Source: Oceanicella sp. SM1341 (lineage in GTDB: Bacteria; Pseudomonadota; Alphaproteobacteria; Rhodobacterales; Rhodobacteraceae). From it: a DNA stretch of 64,000 nt. The notes below the pieces were generated by a model that ran no database searches, was not told the DNA's origin, and saw only the letters and a program-made list of their open reading frames with translations. The stretch spans positions 310,001 through 374,000 of the forward strand of contig NZ_QRGC01000002.1 in assembly GCF_003448965.1 (NCBI RefSeq). Reading direction: 5' to 3'. Positions 26,022 to 34,038 of this stretch are shown piece by piece. The translations under genes and the position numbers were made by a program. Each line of letters starts with the position of its first letter. The first letter of the stretch is position 1.

Positions 26022-26852
26022 TCAGGGCGCCGCGCGCTCCCAGGCGGCGTTGGCGATGCGGCGGAGTTTCAGGGCTTCTTCCCAGCGATCGGAGAGCTCG
26101 TCGCCGTTCGCGTCGGTCATGGCGTATTCCGGGGGGCCGAGCTCGCAGAGGAAGATGCAGTCGGCATCCGTCCGGGCGCGGAAGCCCCTGAAGCCCTCCT
26201 CCCACCAGCCCTCGAACAGGTCGACCCAGCGGCGGAACTGCGGGAAGGCGATGGGCACCTGCACCTGGGACCGGGTGGCGACCCGGCCCTGGAAACTGTC
26301 GGATCGGGCGAGCACGCGGCTCATCCAGCCCATCGCCTCGGGCGGGATCGGGAAGGTGAGCTCGCGGTCGACCACGTAATGCGAGAGATCGGCGGAGAGG
26401 CGCATCTCGGGCACGGCGTCGAGCAGCTGGAGCGTGGCGAAGAGGTCGTTGGTGATGCAGTTGCGATGGGTCTCGAACTGGATCGGCATGCCCTCCTCGG
26501 CCGAGACGCGCAGCCAGTCGCGGATCACCGGGATCATGCCGGCCACGGTAATCGGCATCACCTGCCCCACCACGATCACGTAGGGCGAGCCGATCTCGCG
26601 GCCGAGGCGCAGGGCCGGGCGCAGGTCCTCCACCGATCCGGGGAAGGCGGTGAGCAGGCCGCCGAGCCCGGTGCGGCGGTATTCCGGCACCGTGGCGCGG
26701 GCCTCCTCGAGGCTCAGGGCCCCGAGGTCGATGCACATGCCGTCATAGCCCGCGGCCTTTACCCGGTCGAAGCGCTCGGCCAGCGGGGCCTCGGGGGTCC
26801 CGGGGCGGCGGAGTTCCGTCGCCCAGAGGGACTGGTAGGTGAGCAGGGCCAT
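26022..26852 (-). CDS. Sugar phosphate isomerase/epimerase family (TIM-barrel) protein
   Basis: A 276-residue protein of the xylose-isomerase-like / AP endonuclease 2 TIM-barrel superfamily. Visible metal-site style motifs include VKAAGYDGMCIDLGALS at the first strand, IGSPYVIVVGQVMP, MPIQFETHRNCITND with Glu and His, and MRLSADLSHYVVDREL with Asp and His. It is probably a divalent-metal isomerase, epimerase or lyase; the substrate is not evident. It begins one base after the desaturase stop on the same strand, so it is co-expressed with a membrane di-iron enzyme and, further upstream, a transporter. Confidence 0.78.
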   Translation of the reverse strand: MALLTYQSLWATELRRPGTPEAPLAERFDRVKAAGYDGMCIDLGALSLEEARATVPEYRRTGLGGLLTAFPGSVEDLRPALRLGREIGSPYVIVVGQVMPITVAGMIPVIRDWLRVSAEEGMPIQFETHRNCITNDLFATLQLLDAVPEMRLSADLSHYVVDRELTFPIPPEAMGWMSRVLARSDSFQGRVATRSQVQVPIAFPQFRRWVDLFEGWWEEGFRGFRARTDADCIFLCELGPPEYAMTDANGDELSDRWEEALKLRRIANAAWERAAP

Positions 26853-26853
26853 C

Positions 26854-27852
26854 TCAGGCGCGGGCCGGCGGCGGGGCGACGGGCTCGAGATCGGTATCGT
26901 CGGAGATCCAGATCCGGTCCTGCGGGTAGTCGGCCTCGGTGCGGCCGCGGCCGAAGGCGCGCAGCACCGCGGCCTGGAAGCCGAGATAGGTCATCTGCGG
27001 CGGCTTGCGGCCGTGGTCGGTGAAGATGGTCCGGTGCAGCTTCGAGAGGTTGTAGCAGGGCACCGAGGGGAAGGCGTGGTGCGCGGTGTGGTACTGCATG
27101 TTCCAGCAGGCCCAGCGCATCAGCGCGTTGGTGCGGGTGGAGCGGGTGTTCTGGGTAATGACATCGTTATGCGGCAGGCCGAGGTGCTCGATGGTGTTCT
27201 GCAACTGGTGGACGAACTTCATCACCACCATGGGTGCGAGCCAGAGCTGCACCGCGATCCAGCTCCCCGCCCAGACCGACAGCGCCGCGATCAGCGCGTA
27301 GCCGGCCAGATGCAGCCGCGCTTCGCGGATCACCTTCGGACGCTCGTTGGGCAGGATGTAGGGCTCGGTCACGATCCCGGCGGAGAAGCGCAGGATGCGG
27401 CGCACGCGCGAGTACCAGTAGGTGGGGCCGAGCACCCAGAGCGCGTAGGAGGTGAAGGTGTAGGGCGGGCGGGCGAGCTCGCCGTCCTTCTCCCAGTCCT
27501 GGGTGTAGCGGTGATGGGCGAAATGCTGGATCTGGTCGAAATCGCGCGGGTAGAGCAGGATGAAGCCGAAGATCCGCCCCACCACCTCGTTGAGCCGGCG
27601 GCTGGAGAACACGGTGGAATGGCTGAGCTCGTGCTGGCCCGCGTAGAGGAAGTTGATCAGGATGCCGTGCACCATGAACAGCGGCACGGCGGCCCAGGCA
27701 TTCCCCCAGGCAAACCACAGCGCCGTGCCGGTGGCGGCGATGGCGCCGAGATGCGAGCCGAGCTGGAACCAGCCGCGGGCATCGTCGCGCTGCGCCAGTT
27801 CCTTGAGTTTCGCCGGCTCGATGAGGTCGCGTCTACCGAACGCCTCTTGCAT
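26854..27852 (-). CDS. Membrane fatty acid desaturase-like di-iron enzyme
   Basis: Integral membrane protein of 332 residues in the fatty acid desaturase/hydroxylase superfamily. All three histidine boxes are present: HELSH at 74-78, HFAHH at 110-114 and HTAHH at 255-259, which hold the di-iron centre. Several hydrophobic segments surround them. GGAGGAGG precedes the ATG. These enzymes desaturate, hydroxylate or oxygenate lipids, alkanes or small hydrophobic substrates. Its place in an apparent uptake and catabolism locus suggests a small-molecule oxygenase rather than housekeeping membrane lipid desaturation; that is inference. Confidence 0.85.
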   Translation of the reverse strand: MQEAFGRRDLIEPAKLKELAQRDDARGWFQLGSHLGAIAATGTALWFAWGNAWAAVPLFMVHGILINFLYAGQHELSHSTVFSSRRLNEVVGRIFGFILLYPRDFDQIQHFAHHRYTQDWEKDGELARPPYTFTSYALWVLGPTYWYSRVRRILRFSAGIVTEPYILPNERPKVIREARLHLAGYALIAALSVWAGSWIAVQLWLAPMVVMKFVHQLQNTIEHLGLPHNDVITQNTRSTRTNALMRWACWNMQYHTAHHAFPSVPCYNLSKLHRTIFTDHGRKPPQMTYLGFQAAVLRAFGRGRTEADYPQDRIWISDDTDLEPVAPPPARA

Positions 27853-27938
27853 GGGAAAACCTCCTCCGTTGGGACCAGCGCATATCCTGCCCGCGGGGCA
27901 GGCGGCGCGGAAGCGGCATGTTGCAAAGCAAACTTGAG

Positions 27939-27948
27939 CGTATGCTTT
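27939..27948 (-). promoter_or_regulatory. Shared AAAGCATACG motif upstream of the desaturase
   Basis: Read on the minus strand, AAAGCATACG lies about 87 bases upstream of the desaturase start. The identical 10-mer lies between the transporter ATPase gene and the divergent LysR gene (32079-32088). It may be part of a binding site for that LysR protein and link the two transcripts. Confidence 0.4.
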
Positions 27949-27971
27949 AGTGAGCGCGTGGCCGGCACAGG

Positions 27972-28772
27972 CTACTTCCGTGTCTCGCGCCAGAGGATCC
28001 GGCCCAGCACCACCGCGAGGGTGATCACGATCAGGATGACCGAGATCGCCGCCACCGCGGGGTCGACATTGTCGCGCAGGCCCATCCAGATCCGGCGGGG
28101 CAGGGTGATGGCGTTGATCGAGGTGATGAACAGCGTCACCGCGATCTCCTCCCAGCTCAGCACGAAGGCCATCACCCAGGCCGCCACCAGCCCGAAGCCG
28201 ATGTTGGGCAGGATCACCCAGGCCGAGGCCTGCCAGATCGAGGCGCCCATGCCGCGGGCCGCCATCTCGATGCGCCGGTCGATCTGCGACAGCGCCACCA
28301 TCACCACCACCACGGCGAAGGGCACCACCATCACCACATGCGAGATCACCACGCCCCAGAACGTGTCGTAGCCGATGGCGGGGGCGGCCTTGGCCAGCCA
28401 GGACATGAAGAAGTAGAGGATCACGGCCGAGACCACCGGCGGCACGATCATCGGCAGCATGACGAAGCCGATCAGCAGCGCCTTCAGCCGCGGCTGCACG
28501 TACCACATGCCGAGGCTGAAGGCGGTGGCGAGGAAGGTGGCGATGCTGCTCGCCACCAGCCCCACCCGCACCGAGAGCCAGATGGAGGCGTGCCAGTCGG
28601 CGTTTTCCCAGATGGTCCGGTAATGGCGCAGCGACAGTTCGCCCTCCGGCATCTTCAGGTAGCGGAAGGGCGTGAAGGACATCGGGATCACCGCCAGCAT
28701 CGGGGCGAGCAGGAACAGCCCGGCGAGGACGGCAAGCAGGATGGCCACGGGGCCGGGGCGATAGGTTCCCAT
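27972..28772 (-). CDS. PotC-type ABC transporter permease
   Basis: Inner-membrane permease, 266 residues, with about six helices. The ATPase-contact motif is EMAARGMGASIWQASAWVILPNI, and LSWEEIAVTLFI is characteristic of PotC/YdcV-type permeases in the spermidine/putrescine-like importer family. Its ATG shares one base with the stop of the partner permease gene (TGATG), indicating coupling. Substrate not determined. Confidence 0.87.
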   Translation of the reverse strand: MGTYRPGPVAILLAVLAGLFLLAPMLAVIPMSFTPFRYLKMPEGELSLRHYRTIWENADWHASIWLSVRVGLVASSIATFLATAFSLGMWYVQPRLKALLIGFVMLPMIVPPVVSAVILYFFMSWLAKAAPAIGYDTFWGVVISHVVMVVPFAVVVVMVALSQIDRRIEMAARGMGASIWQASAWVILPNIGFGLVAAWVMAFVLSWEEIAVTLFITSINAITLPRRIWMGLRDNVDPAVAAISVILIVITLAVVLGRILWRETRK

Positions 28773-29644
28773 CAGCGCACCAGTTTCTCGACGCGGGTGA
28801 GCCGCATCAGGGCCAGCAGGAGCAGCGAGACGATCACGATCATCGTGACGCTGAGCGCCGCGGCGAGGCCCCAGTTCGAGGCCTGGAAGATCTGCACGTA
28901 GACGTATTCCGCGATCATGATCGAGCGGCCGCCGCCCAGGAGCGCCGGGGTCACGAAGAAGCCCAGCGAGAACACGAACACGATGACGGCGGAGCCGAAG
29001 ATGCCCGGCATGGTCATCGGCACGAACACCTCCCAGAAGGTGCGCAGCCGGCCGGCGCCCATGCCGCGGGCGGCCATCAGCACCCGGGTGTCGAGCCCGC
29101 GCATCACCGAGGCGATGGGAAACACCGCGAAGGGCACGAGGAAATGCACCATGCCGATCACCACGCCCACGTCGTTGCGCACCAGGGTGAGGGGTTCGGA
29201 GAGGATGCCGAGATCCTGCGCCCAGGTGTTTAGGATGCCGCGGTTGTAGAGCACCACCAGCCAGCCGAAGGCGCGGCTGAGCACCGAGATCCAGAACGGC
29301 ACGATGATGCAGATCTCGGCCAGGATGCGCATCGGCCGGTTGCCGTGGATCCAGACATAGGTGAGCAGGTAGGCGAGGATCACCGCGAGCAGCGTGACCA
29401 GGGCGCAGATGCGCAGCGTGCGCCAGATCACCGAGTGCACGCCGGGGTCGGTCGCCACTCTCGCGTATTGCCCGAGGCCCGGTTCGGGCAGGGTGATCGA
29501 CCAGTTCGCCACCCCGAGGAAGGGCACGAGATAGGCCGCGCAGAGGAAGAGCGGCAGGAGCGCGATCAGCACCCAGCCGCCGGTGCGCCAGCCCCGCGCG
29601 CGCGGGGCGGGGCCGACGGTGGCGGCGTTCAGCGGGGCCGGCAT
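28772..29644 (-). CDS. PotB-type ABC transporter permease
   Basis: First permease of the PotABCD-like importer, 290 residues. It has an N-terminal helix, the EAA-type motif MAARGMGAGRLRTFWEVFVPMTMPGI, and the family segment FSLGFFVTPALLGGG. The ATG at 29644 (MPAPLNA) follows the binding-protein gene after 17 bases. Together with the binding protein, PotC-like permease and ATPase it forms a complete importer on the minus strand. Confidence 0.87.
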   Translation of the reverse strand: MPAPLNAATVGPAPRARGWRTGGWVLIALLPLFLCAAYLVPFLGVANWSITLPEPGLGQYARVATDPGVHSVIWRTLRICALVTLLAVILAYLLTYVWIHGNRPMRILAEICIIVPFWISVLSRAFGWLVVLYNRGILNTWAQDLGILSEPLTLVRNDVGVVIGMVHFLVPFAVFPIASVMRGLDTRVLMAARGMGAGRLRTFWEVFVPMTMPGIFGSAVIVFVFSLGFFVTPALLGGGRSIMIAEYVYVQIFQASNWGLAAALSVTMIVIVSLLLLALMRLTRVEKLVR

Positions 29645-29661
29645 CGCGCTCCTCCCCCCGA

Positions 29662-30771
29662 TCAGGCCGAGATGACCGAGAGATAGGCGTCGAGTGCGGC
29701 GCCGTAGTTCTCCGCGTACCACTCCATGTCGAGCGGGATCTGCTTGGCCATGTTCTCGGGGTCGACGCAGTTGTGGCGCTTGTCCTCCTCGGCGATCAGC
29801 GCGTCGGCGGCGGGGTTTGCCGGGCCCTGGCCGAGCATCTCGAACATCACCAGCTGGCGCTCGGGCACCTGCATGGCGGCGAGCAGCTGCATCGCCGGCT
29901 CGGTGCCGCCGGGGTTGTTGGCCATCACCGCGAAGGAGGCGGGCTGCAGCAGCCCGTCGTCCCAGATGTACTTCACGTCGCCGCCGGTGTCGGCCTCCAC
30001 CACCTTGGCACGGGTGTTCCAGGCGATGGCCATGTCGGCCTCGCCGGTGAGCAGGGCGTTCTGCAGCTCCGCCCCGCCGCCCCAGAACACCGAGACATTC
30101 TCCTTGAAGGCGGCGAGCTTGGCATGCGCGCGCTCGATGTCGAGCGGGTAGAGCGCGTCGCGCGCCACACCGTCGGCCAGCAGCGCGGCTTCCCAGCTCG
30201 AGACGCCCCACTTGTACATGGCGCGGTTGCCGGGGAATTTCTCCACGTCGAAGAAATCGGCCAGCGAGGAGGGGGGCGTTTCGTATTTCGTCGCGTTGTA
30301 GGCGATGACGAAGGAGAAGAAATACGCCGAGGTGGCGTGCTCCCAGCCGAAGCCCTCGCGGAACTTCGACTTGTCCACGATGGAATAGTCGATGGGCTGG
30401 ACCACGCCCTCCTTGCCGAGTGCGATGGCGGAGAACGGGTCGGCGTCGACCACGTCCCAGGTCACGTTGCCGCTCTGGGCCTGGGCGCGCAGCGCGCCCT
30501 CGGTGGGGCCGGAGCCGTCCTCGACCACGCGGATGCCGGTTTCCTCCTGGAAGGGCTTGCCGTAGGCCTCGTCATAGGCGGTCATCGCGTCGCCGCCCCA
30601 GTTCACCAGCACGAGCTGCCTGGCCTGGGCGAAGGACATTTTCGCGCCGAGCCCGGCCGGCACGGCGAACATGGCGGCCACGGCCTGGGTGAAGCGGCGG
30701 CGGCTGATGCGGCCCTTCTCGACCTGTTCGAGAAGCAGCGCGGCCTGGTCTTTCTGGAAGGCGTTGTTCAT
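29662..30771 (-). CDS. PotD-like ABC transporter substrate-binding protein
   Basis: Extracellular solute-binding protein of 369 residues in the spermidine/putrescine-like family (SBP family 1/8). The N terminus bears a twin-arginine-like sequence, ISRRRFTQAV, followed by a hydrophobic core ending at about MSFAQA, so export could be by Tat or Sec. Mature features are LVLVNWGGDAMTAYDEAYGKPF and ATKYETPPSSLADFFD. The ATG at 30771 (MNNAFQK) is preferred over an upstream start at 30858. Polyamine, opine or other organic cation uptake is possible; the ligand is not evident. Confidence 0.87.
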   Translation of the reverse strand: MNNAFQKDQAALLLEQVEKGRISRRRFTQAVAAMFAVPAGLGAKMSFAQARQLVLVNWGGDAMTAYDEAYGKPFQEETGIRVVEDGSGPTEGALRAQAQSGNVTWDVVDADPFSAIALGKEGVVQPIDYSIVDKSKFREGFGWEHATSAYFFSFVIAYNATKYETPPSSLADFFDVEKFPGNRAMYKWGVSSWEAALLADGVARDALYPLDIERAHAKLAAFKENVSVFWGGGAELQNALLTGEADMAIAWNTRAKVVEADTGGDVKYIWDDGLLQPASFAVMANNPGGTEPAMQLLAAMQVPERQLVMFEMLGQGPANPAADALIAEEDKRHNCVDPENMAKQIPLDMEWYAENYGAALDAYLSVISA

Positions 30772-30806
30772 CTGTATCTCCCTGTCAGAGAACGGTTCTT
30801 TCTGTC

Positions 30807-31940
30807 TCAGGCGTCCTGCGGCAGCAGCAGGCATTTCTCCGGCTCCCAGGACAGCCACACCGGGCTGCCGGGGGTGACGAGGCCCGCGTCGCTGCCCGCC
30901 GGCAGGTCGCAGAGCACCGGGGTTCCGGAGGCGGTGCGCAGCACCAGGTTGATGCGCGCGCCGCCGTAGACCGCCTCCTCCACCGAGGCCTGCAGGGCGT
31001 TCACCGCCCCCTCCGGCCGCGCGGCGGTGATGCGCAGGTTCTCCGGGCGCACCGCGAGATGCGCCGCCCCGGGGGCGAGGGCGCGCTCGGGTGCGACCAG
31101 CGCCGTGCCCTCGAAGGCACCGGTCATCCGGCCGGCCTCGGCGCGCAGGCCGGAGACCGGGAAGAGGTTTATCTGGCCCAGGAACTCGGCCACGAAGCGG
31201 TTTTCCGGGCGCTCGTAGACATCCTCGGGGCTGCCCACCTGCTGCAGGCGGCCCTGGTCGAAGATGGCGATGCGGTTGGAGAGGTGCAGCGCCTCGGCCT
31301 GGTCGTGGGTGACGAAGACGAAGGTGGTGTCGGAGTCGCGCTGGAGGGAGCGCAGCTCGGCCTGCATCTGCTCGCGCAGGTTCTTGTCGAGCGCGGAGAG
31401 CGGCTCGTCGAGCAGCAGCACCCGGGGGCGGAACACCAGCGCGCGCGCCAGCGCCACCCGCTGCTGCTGGCCGCCGGAAAGCTGGCTCACCTTCTTGCGC
31501 GCATGCGCGGCGAGGCCGACGCGGGCCAGCATGTCATGCACCAGCGTGCGCCGGGTGCCGCGCTCCATGCCGCGCACGCGCAGCGGGAAGGCCACGTTGT
31601 CCTCCACGCTCATGTGCGGGAACAGCGCGTAGCCCTGGAACACCATGCCGTAGTCGCGCGCCTCGGGCGGGCGGCGGGTGATGTCGGTGCCGAGTTCGTG
31701 CAGGCTGCCGGCCGAGGCGCTCACGAAGCCCGACAGGATCATCAGGAAGGTCGTCTTGCCGGAGCCGGAGGGCCCCAGCAGGGTGAGGAACTCGCCGTTG
31801 GCGATGTCGAGCGAGATGCCGTCGAGCGCCCGGGTCTGGCCGTAGTGCTTCTCGATCCCGCTGGCGCGCAGGAAGGGCGTGGCCTCCGCCATCATGCCCC
31901 GGGCCCGCGCATCGCTGCCGCCGGAAGTGTCGTCATGCAA
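30807..31940 (-). CDS. PotA-type ABC transporter ATP-binding protein
   Basis: ATPase of the PotABCD-like importer. Walker A GPSGSGKTT, Q-loop MVFQGYALFPHMSVEDNVAFPL, signature LSGGQQQRVALARAL, Walker B VLLLDEPLSALD and VTHDQAEAL are intact. A C-terminal TOBE domain (LAVRPENLRI) completes it. The start may be 31940 (MHDDTSG) as given or 31895 (MMAEATP), which matches family length better. First gene of the minus-strand transporter operon and divergent from lysR. Confidence 0.88.
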   Translation of the reverse strand: MHDDTSGGSDARARGMMAEATPFLRASGIEKHYGQTRALDGISLDIANGEFLTLLGPSGSGKTTFLMILSGFVSASAGSLHELGTDITRRPPEARDYGMVFQGYALFPHMSVEDNVAFPLRVRGMERGTRRTLVHDMLARVGLAAHARKKVSQLSGGQQQRVALARALVFRPRVLLLDEPLSALDKNLREQMQAELRSLQRDSDTTFVFVTHDQAEALHLSNRIAIFDQGRLQQVGSPEDVYERPENRFVAEFLGQINLFPVSGLRAEAGRMTGAFEGTALVAPERALAPGAAHLAVRPENLRITAARPEGAVNALQASVEEAVYGGARINLVLRTASGTPVLCDLPAGSDAGLVTPGSPVWLSWEPEKCLLLPQDA

Positions 31941-32070
31941 ACCCCGTTTTCCCTGTCGCCTGCCCTTGCATTGGGCAGGCTTGCCCTGTCAGCCCATGGT
32001 TCCCGCTTCCGAAGATCCTTAAAGCCTGAAAAATAACCATAAGGCCGGTTTCGCCGGCTTGTAAAACGGT

Positions 32071-32094
32071 GTTTCTCAAAGCATACGTGGAAAC
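32071..32094. promoter_or_regulatory. Candidate LysR operator between transporter and lysR
   Basis: Perfect GTTTC-N14-GAAAC inverted repeat in the divergent region, containing AAAGCATACG in its centre, 23 bases before the lysR start. LysR proteins usually bind dyads in the divergent promoter of their target. The same central 10-mer recurs before the desaturase gene. Confidence 0.5.
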
Positions 32095-32116
32095 CATCCA
32101 TGTGAAAGGCCTCCCG

Positions 32117-33055
32117 ATGCGCTTCAATGCGAGTGACATGCGGCTGCTGCAGGTCTTCGTGGCGGTGGTGGAGCATGGCGGCTTCGCTGCCGCGGAAAGC
32201 GAGCTGAACCTCAGCCCCTCGACGATTTCCAACCACATGTCGGCGCTGGAGGAGCGGCTGGGCATGCGGCTGTGCCAGCGCGGCCGGCGCGGCTTCCGCC
32301 TCACCGAGGAGGGGCGGGCGGTGCATGCCGCGGCGGCGCGGCTCGACACCGCGCTCGCCGATTTCACCTCCGAGGTGGGCGAGGTGCAGGGCCGCATCGG
32401 CGGCGAGCTGAAGATCGGCCTCGTCGACGCCGTGGCGGGCGACCCGCGAAACCGCCTGCACGAGGTGCTGGCCCGGCTGAAGACCCAGGCGCCGCGGCTG
32501 GGCCTGTCGCTGTCGCAGGAGCGCCCGCAGGAGCTGCAGGCGCGGGTGCGCGACGGCGCCTATCACTGCGGCATCGGCGCCTTCCTCCACCAGATCGACG
32601 GGCTCGTCTACCGCCCGCTCTACATCGAGGACCACGGGCTCTACTGCGGCCGCGGGCACCCGTTCTTCGCCATGGAGGATGCCGCGATCACCCCGGCGAT
32701 GCTGCGCGAGGCGGCCTACGTGCACCGCGGCTACTGGAGCGAGGAGGTCACCCGCGCGCATGGTTTCGCCAACGTGCAGGCCACGGTCTACCAGATCGAG
32801 CCGCAGTTCATGCTCATCCGCTCCGGGCATTACATCGGCTTCCTGCCGCAGCACTACGCCGCGCCCTGGGTGGCGCGCGGCGCGCTGCGGGCCGTGGCGC
32901 CGGAGCGGCTGCTCTACCGCGCCCGGTTCGACCTGATCCTGCCCCGCGGCCATCGGCGCACGGCAGCGCTGCGCGAGTTCCTGCGGGCGGTGGACGCGGT
33001 CTGGCGAGGAGCAGGGGAGCTGGCTGGGCAGGGCGCGGGGGTCCTGCCGGGCTGA
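32117..33055 (+). CDS. LysR family transcriptional regulator
   Basis: LysR regulator, about 312 residues, divergent from the PotABCD-like operon. HTH region is DMRLLQVFVAVVEHGGFAAAESELNLSPSTISNHMSALEERLG. The co-inducer domain ends with HYIGFLPQHYAAPWVARGAL, closely echoing the LysR protein at 24597. The ATG at 32117 has GAAAGG upstream; a GTG at 32069 would add 16 residues and run through the putative operator. Likely activator of the transporter and, through the shared motif, of the desaturase-isomerase pair. Confidence 0.88.
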   Translation: MRFNASDMRLLQVFVAVVEHGGFAAAESELNLSPSTISNHMSALEERLGMRLCQRGRRGFRLTEEGRAVHAAAARLDTALADFTSEVGEVQGRIGGELKIGLVDAVAGDPRNRLHEVLARLKTQAPRLGLSLSQERPQELQARVRDGAYHCGIGAFLHQIDGLVYRPLYIEDHGLYCGRGHPFFAMEDAAITPAMLREAAYVHRGYWSEEVTRAHGFANVQATVYQIEPQFMLIRSGHYIGFLPQHYAAPWVARGALRAVAPERLLYRARFDLILPRGHRRTAALREFLRAVDAVWRGAGELAGQGAGVLPG

Positions 33056-33061
33056 GCGGCT

Positions 33062-33739
33062 TCAGGCGGGCAGGGGGGAGACGGCGCGGCAGAAGCGCTC
33101 CACCAGCCGGGTGATGGCGGTGGCGTCGAGGTCCATGTGATAGAAGAGCACCCGCAGCGCCACCGCGGAGGTGAGGTCGCGGAAGCACTCGCGCGCGTTC
33201 ATCTGGGGGTCGATCTCGCCGCGGGTCACGCCGCGGTCCCAGATCACCATCACGTGGCGATAGGTCACCGTGGCATGCAGGTCTTCCACGCCGCGGGCGT
33301 AATCGACCTCGCAGATGGCGCGGTAATACTGGCTGGCCATCACCTGGCGCGGCGCGTCGCGGCACACGGACACCAGGCGCTCGACCATCGCGTACATGTC
33401 GCCGCGCAGCGAGCCGGTGTCGGGCACCTGCGGCGGGATGGAGGAGGAGATGGACGTGTCGAACAGGAGGTCCCCGATGGTCGGGAACCGGCGGTACAGC
33501 GCAGGCTTGCCGATTCCGGCGGCTGCGGCGACGGCTGTCATCGTCAGGGCGCCGTATCCGCCCTCGTTGTAGAGGCGGATGGCGGCTTCCCTGATCCGGT
33601 CGTCGATGGAAGGGTCGCGCGGGCGGGCGATGGCTCCGGTCTCCTTGAAGTCGAAGAAAAAACGAGGACTGCGGACGCTACACCTCGGCCCCGCTAAGTA
33701 GCGCGATACCGGCAATGATTTCAACCCATGGCTGCTCAT
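33062..33739 (-). CDS. TetR family transcriptional regulator (start uncertain)
   Basis: TetR-type regulator. HTH reads DRIREAAIRLYNEGGYGALTMTAVAAAAGIGKPALYRRFPTIGDLL. A ligand domain follows with QYYRAICEVDYARGVEDL. The only ATG in range is at 33739, giving 225 residues with a 36-residue basic extension unusual for the family. The natural family start (xARPRDPSIDDR) falls on an ATC codon at 33631, which has AAGGAG nine bases upstream. Either the protein has an N-terminal extension or a non-standard start is used. It is divergent from an NMT1-type transporter operon and probably controls it. Confidence 0.78.
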   Translation of the reverse strand: MSSHGLKSLPVSRYLAGPRCSVRSPRFFFDFKETGAIARPRDPSIDDRIREAAIRLYNEGGYGALTMTAVAAAAGIGKPALYRRFPTIGDLLFDTSISSSIPPQVPDTGSLRGDMYAMVERLVSVCRDAPRQVMASQYYRAICEVDYARGVEDLHATVTYRHVMVIWDRGVTRGEIDPQMNARECFRDLTSAVALRVLFYHMDLDATAITRLVERFCRAVSPLPA

Positions 33740-33754
33740 CTCCGGATGTACTCG

Positions 33755-33770
33755 CCAATTCGGATATTGG
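33755..33770. promoter_or_regulatory. Candidate TetR operator CCAAT-N6-ATTGG
   Basis: Perfect 5-bp inverted arms CCAAT and ATTGG around TCGGAT in the divergent region between the tetR gene and the transporter operon. The AT-rich dyad stands out in GC-rich surroundings and is placed to affect both directions. The rest of the 300-base region up to 34038 shows no gene. Confidence 0.4.
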
Positions 33771-34038
33771 TGCGGCACTGGTCCGCTCCGGGGGTGCAGC
33801 GCCGGGCCTGCACGGGGTCGCGCGGGCTGCCGAGTGGCGGGGGCAGGCGGGGGCGAAGGCCCGGCCTGCGGCGGCAGGTCGCAGGCGGCGGGATCCGGGG
33901 CGGGCGGGCGGACGGGCGCCGGGAAACCGGCCATCGACTTCCCCGGGGTCAGGTTGCATTATGCCGCCGCCCGGGGGGAGCGGCGCGCCAAGACCGCCGC
34001 CGCCCGGGCAGACGGAGCATCGGGGAGGAGACCCAGTC

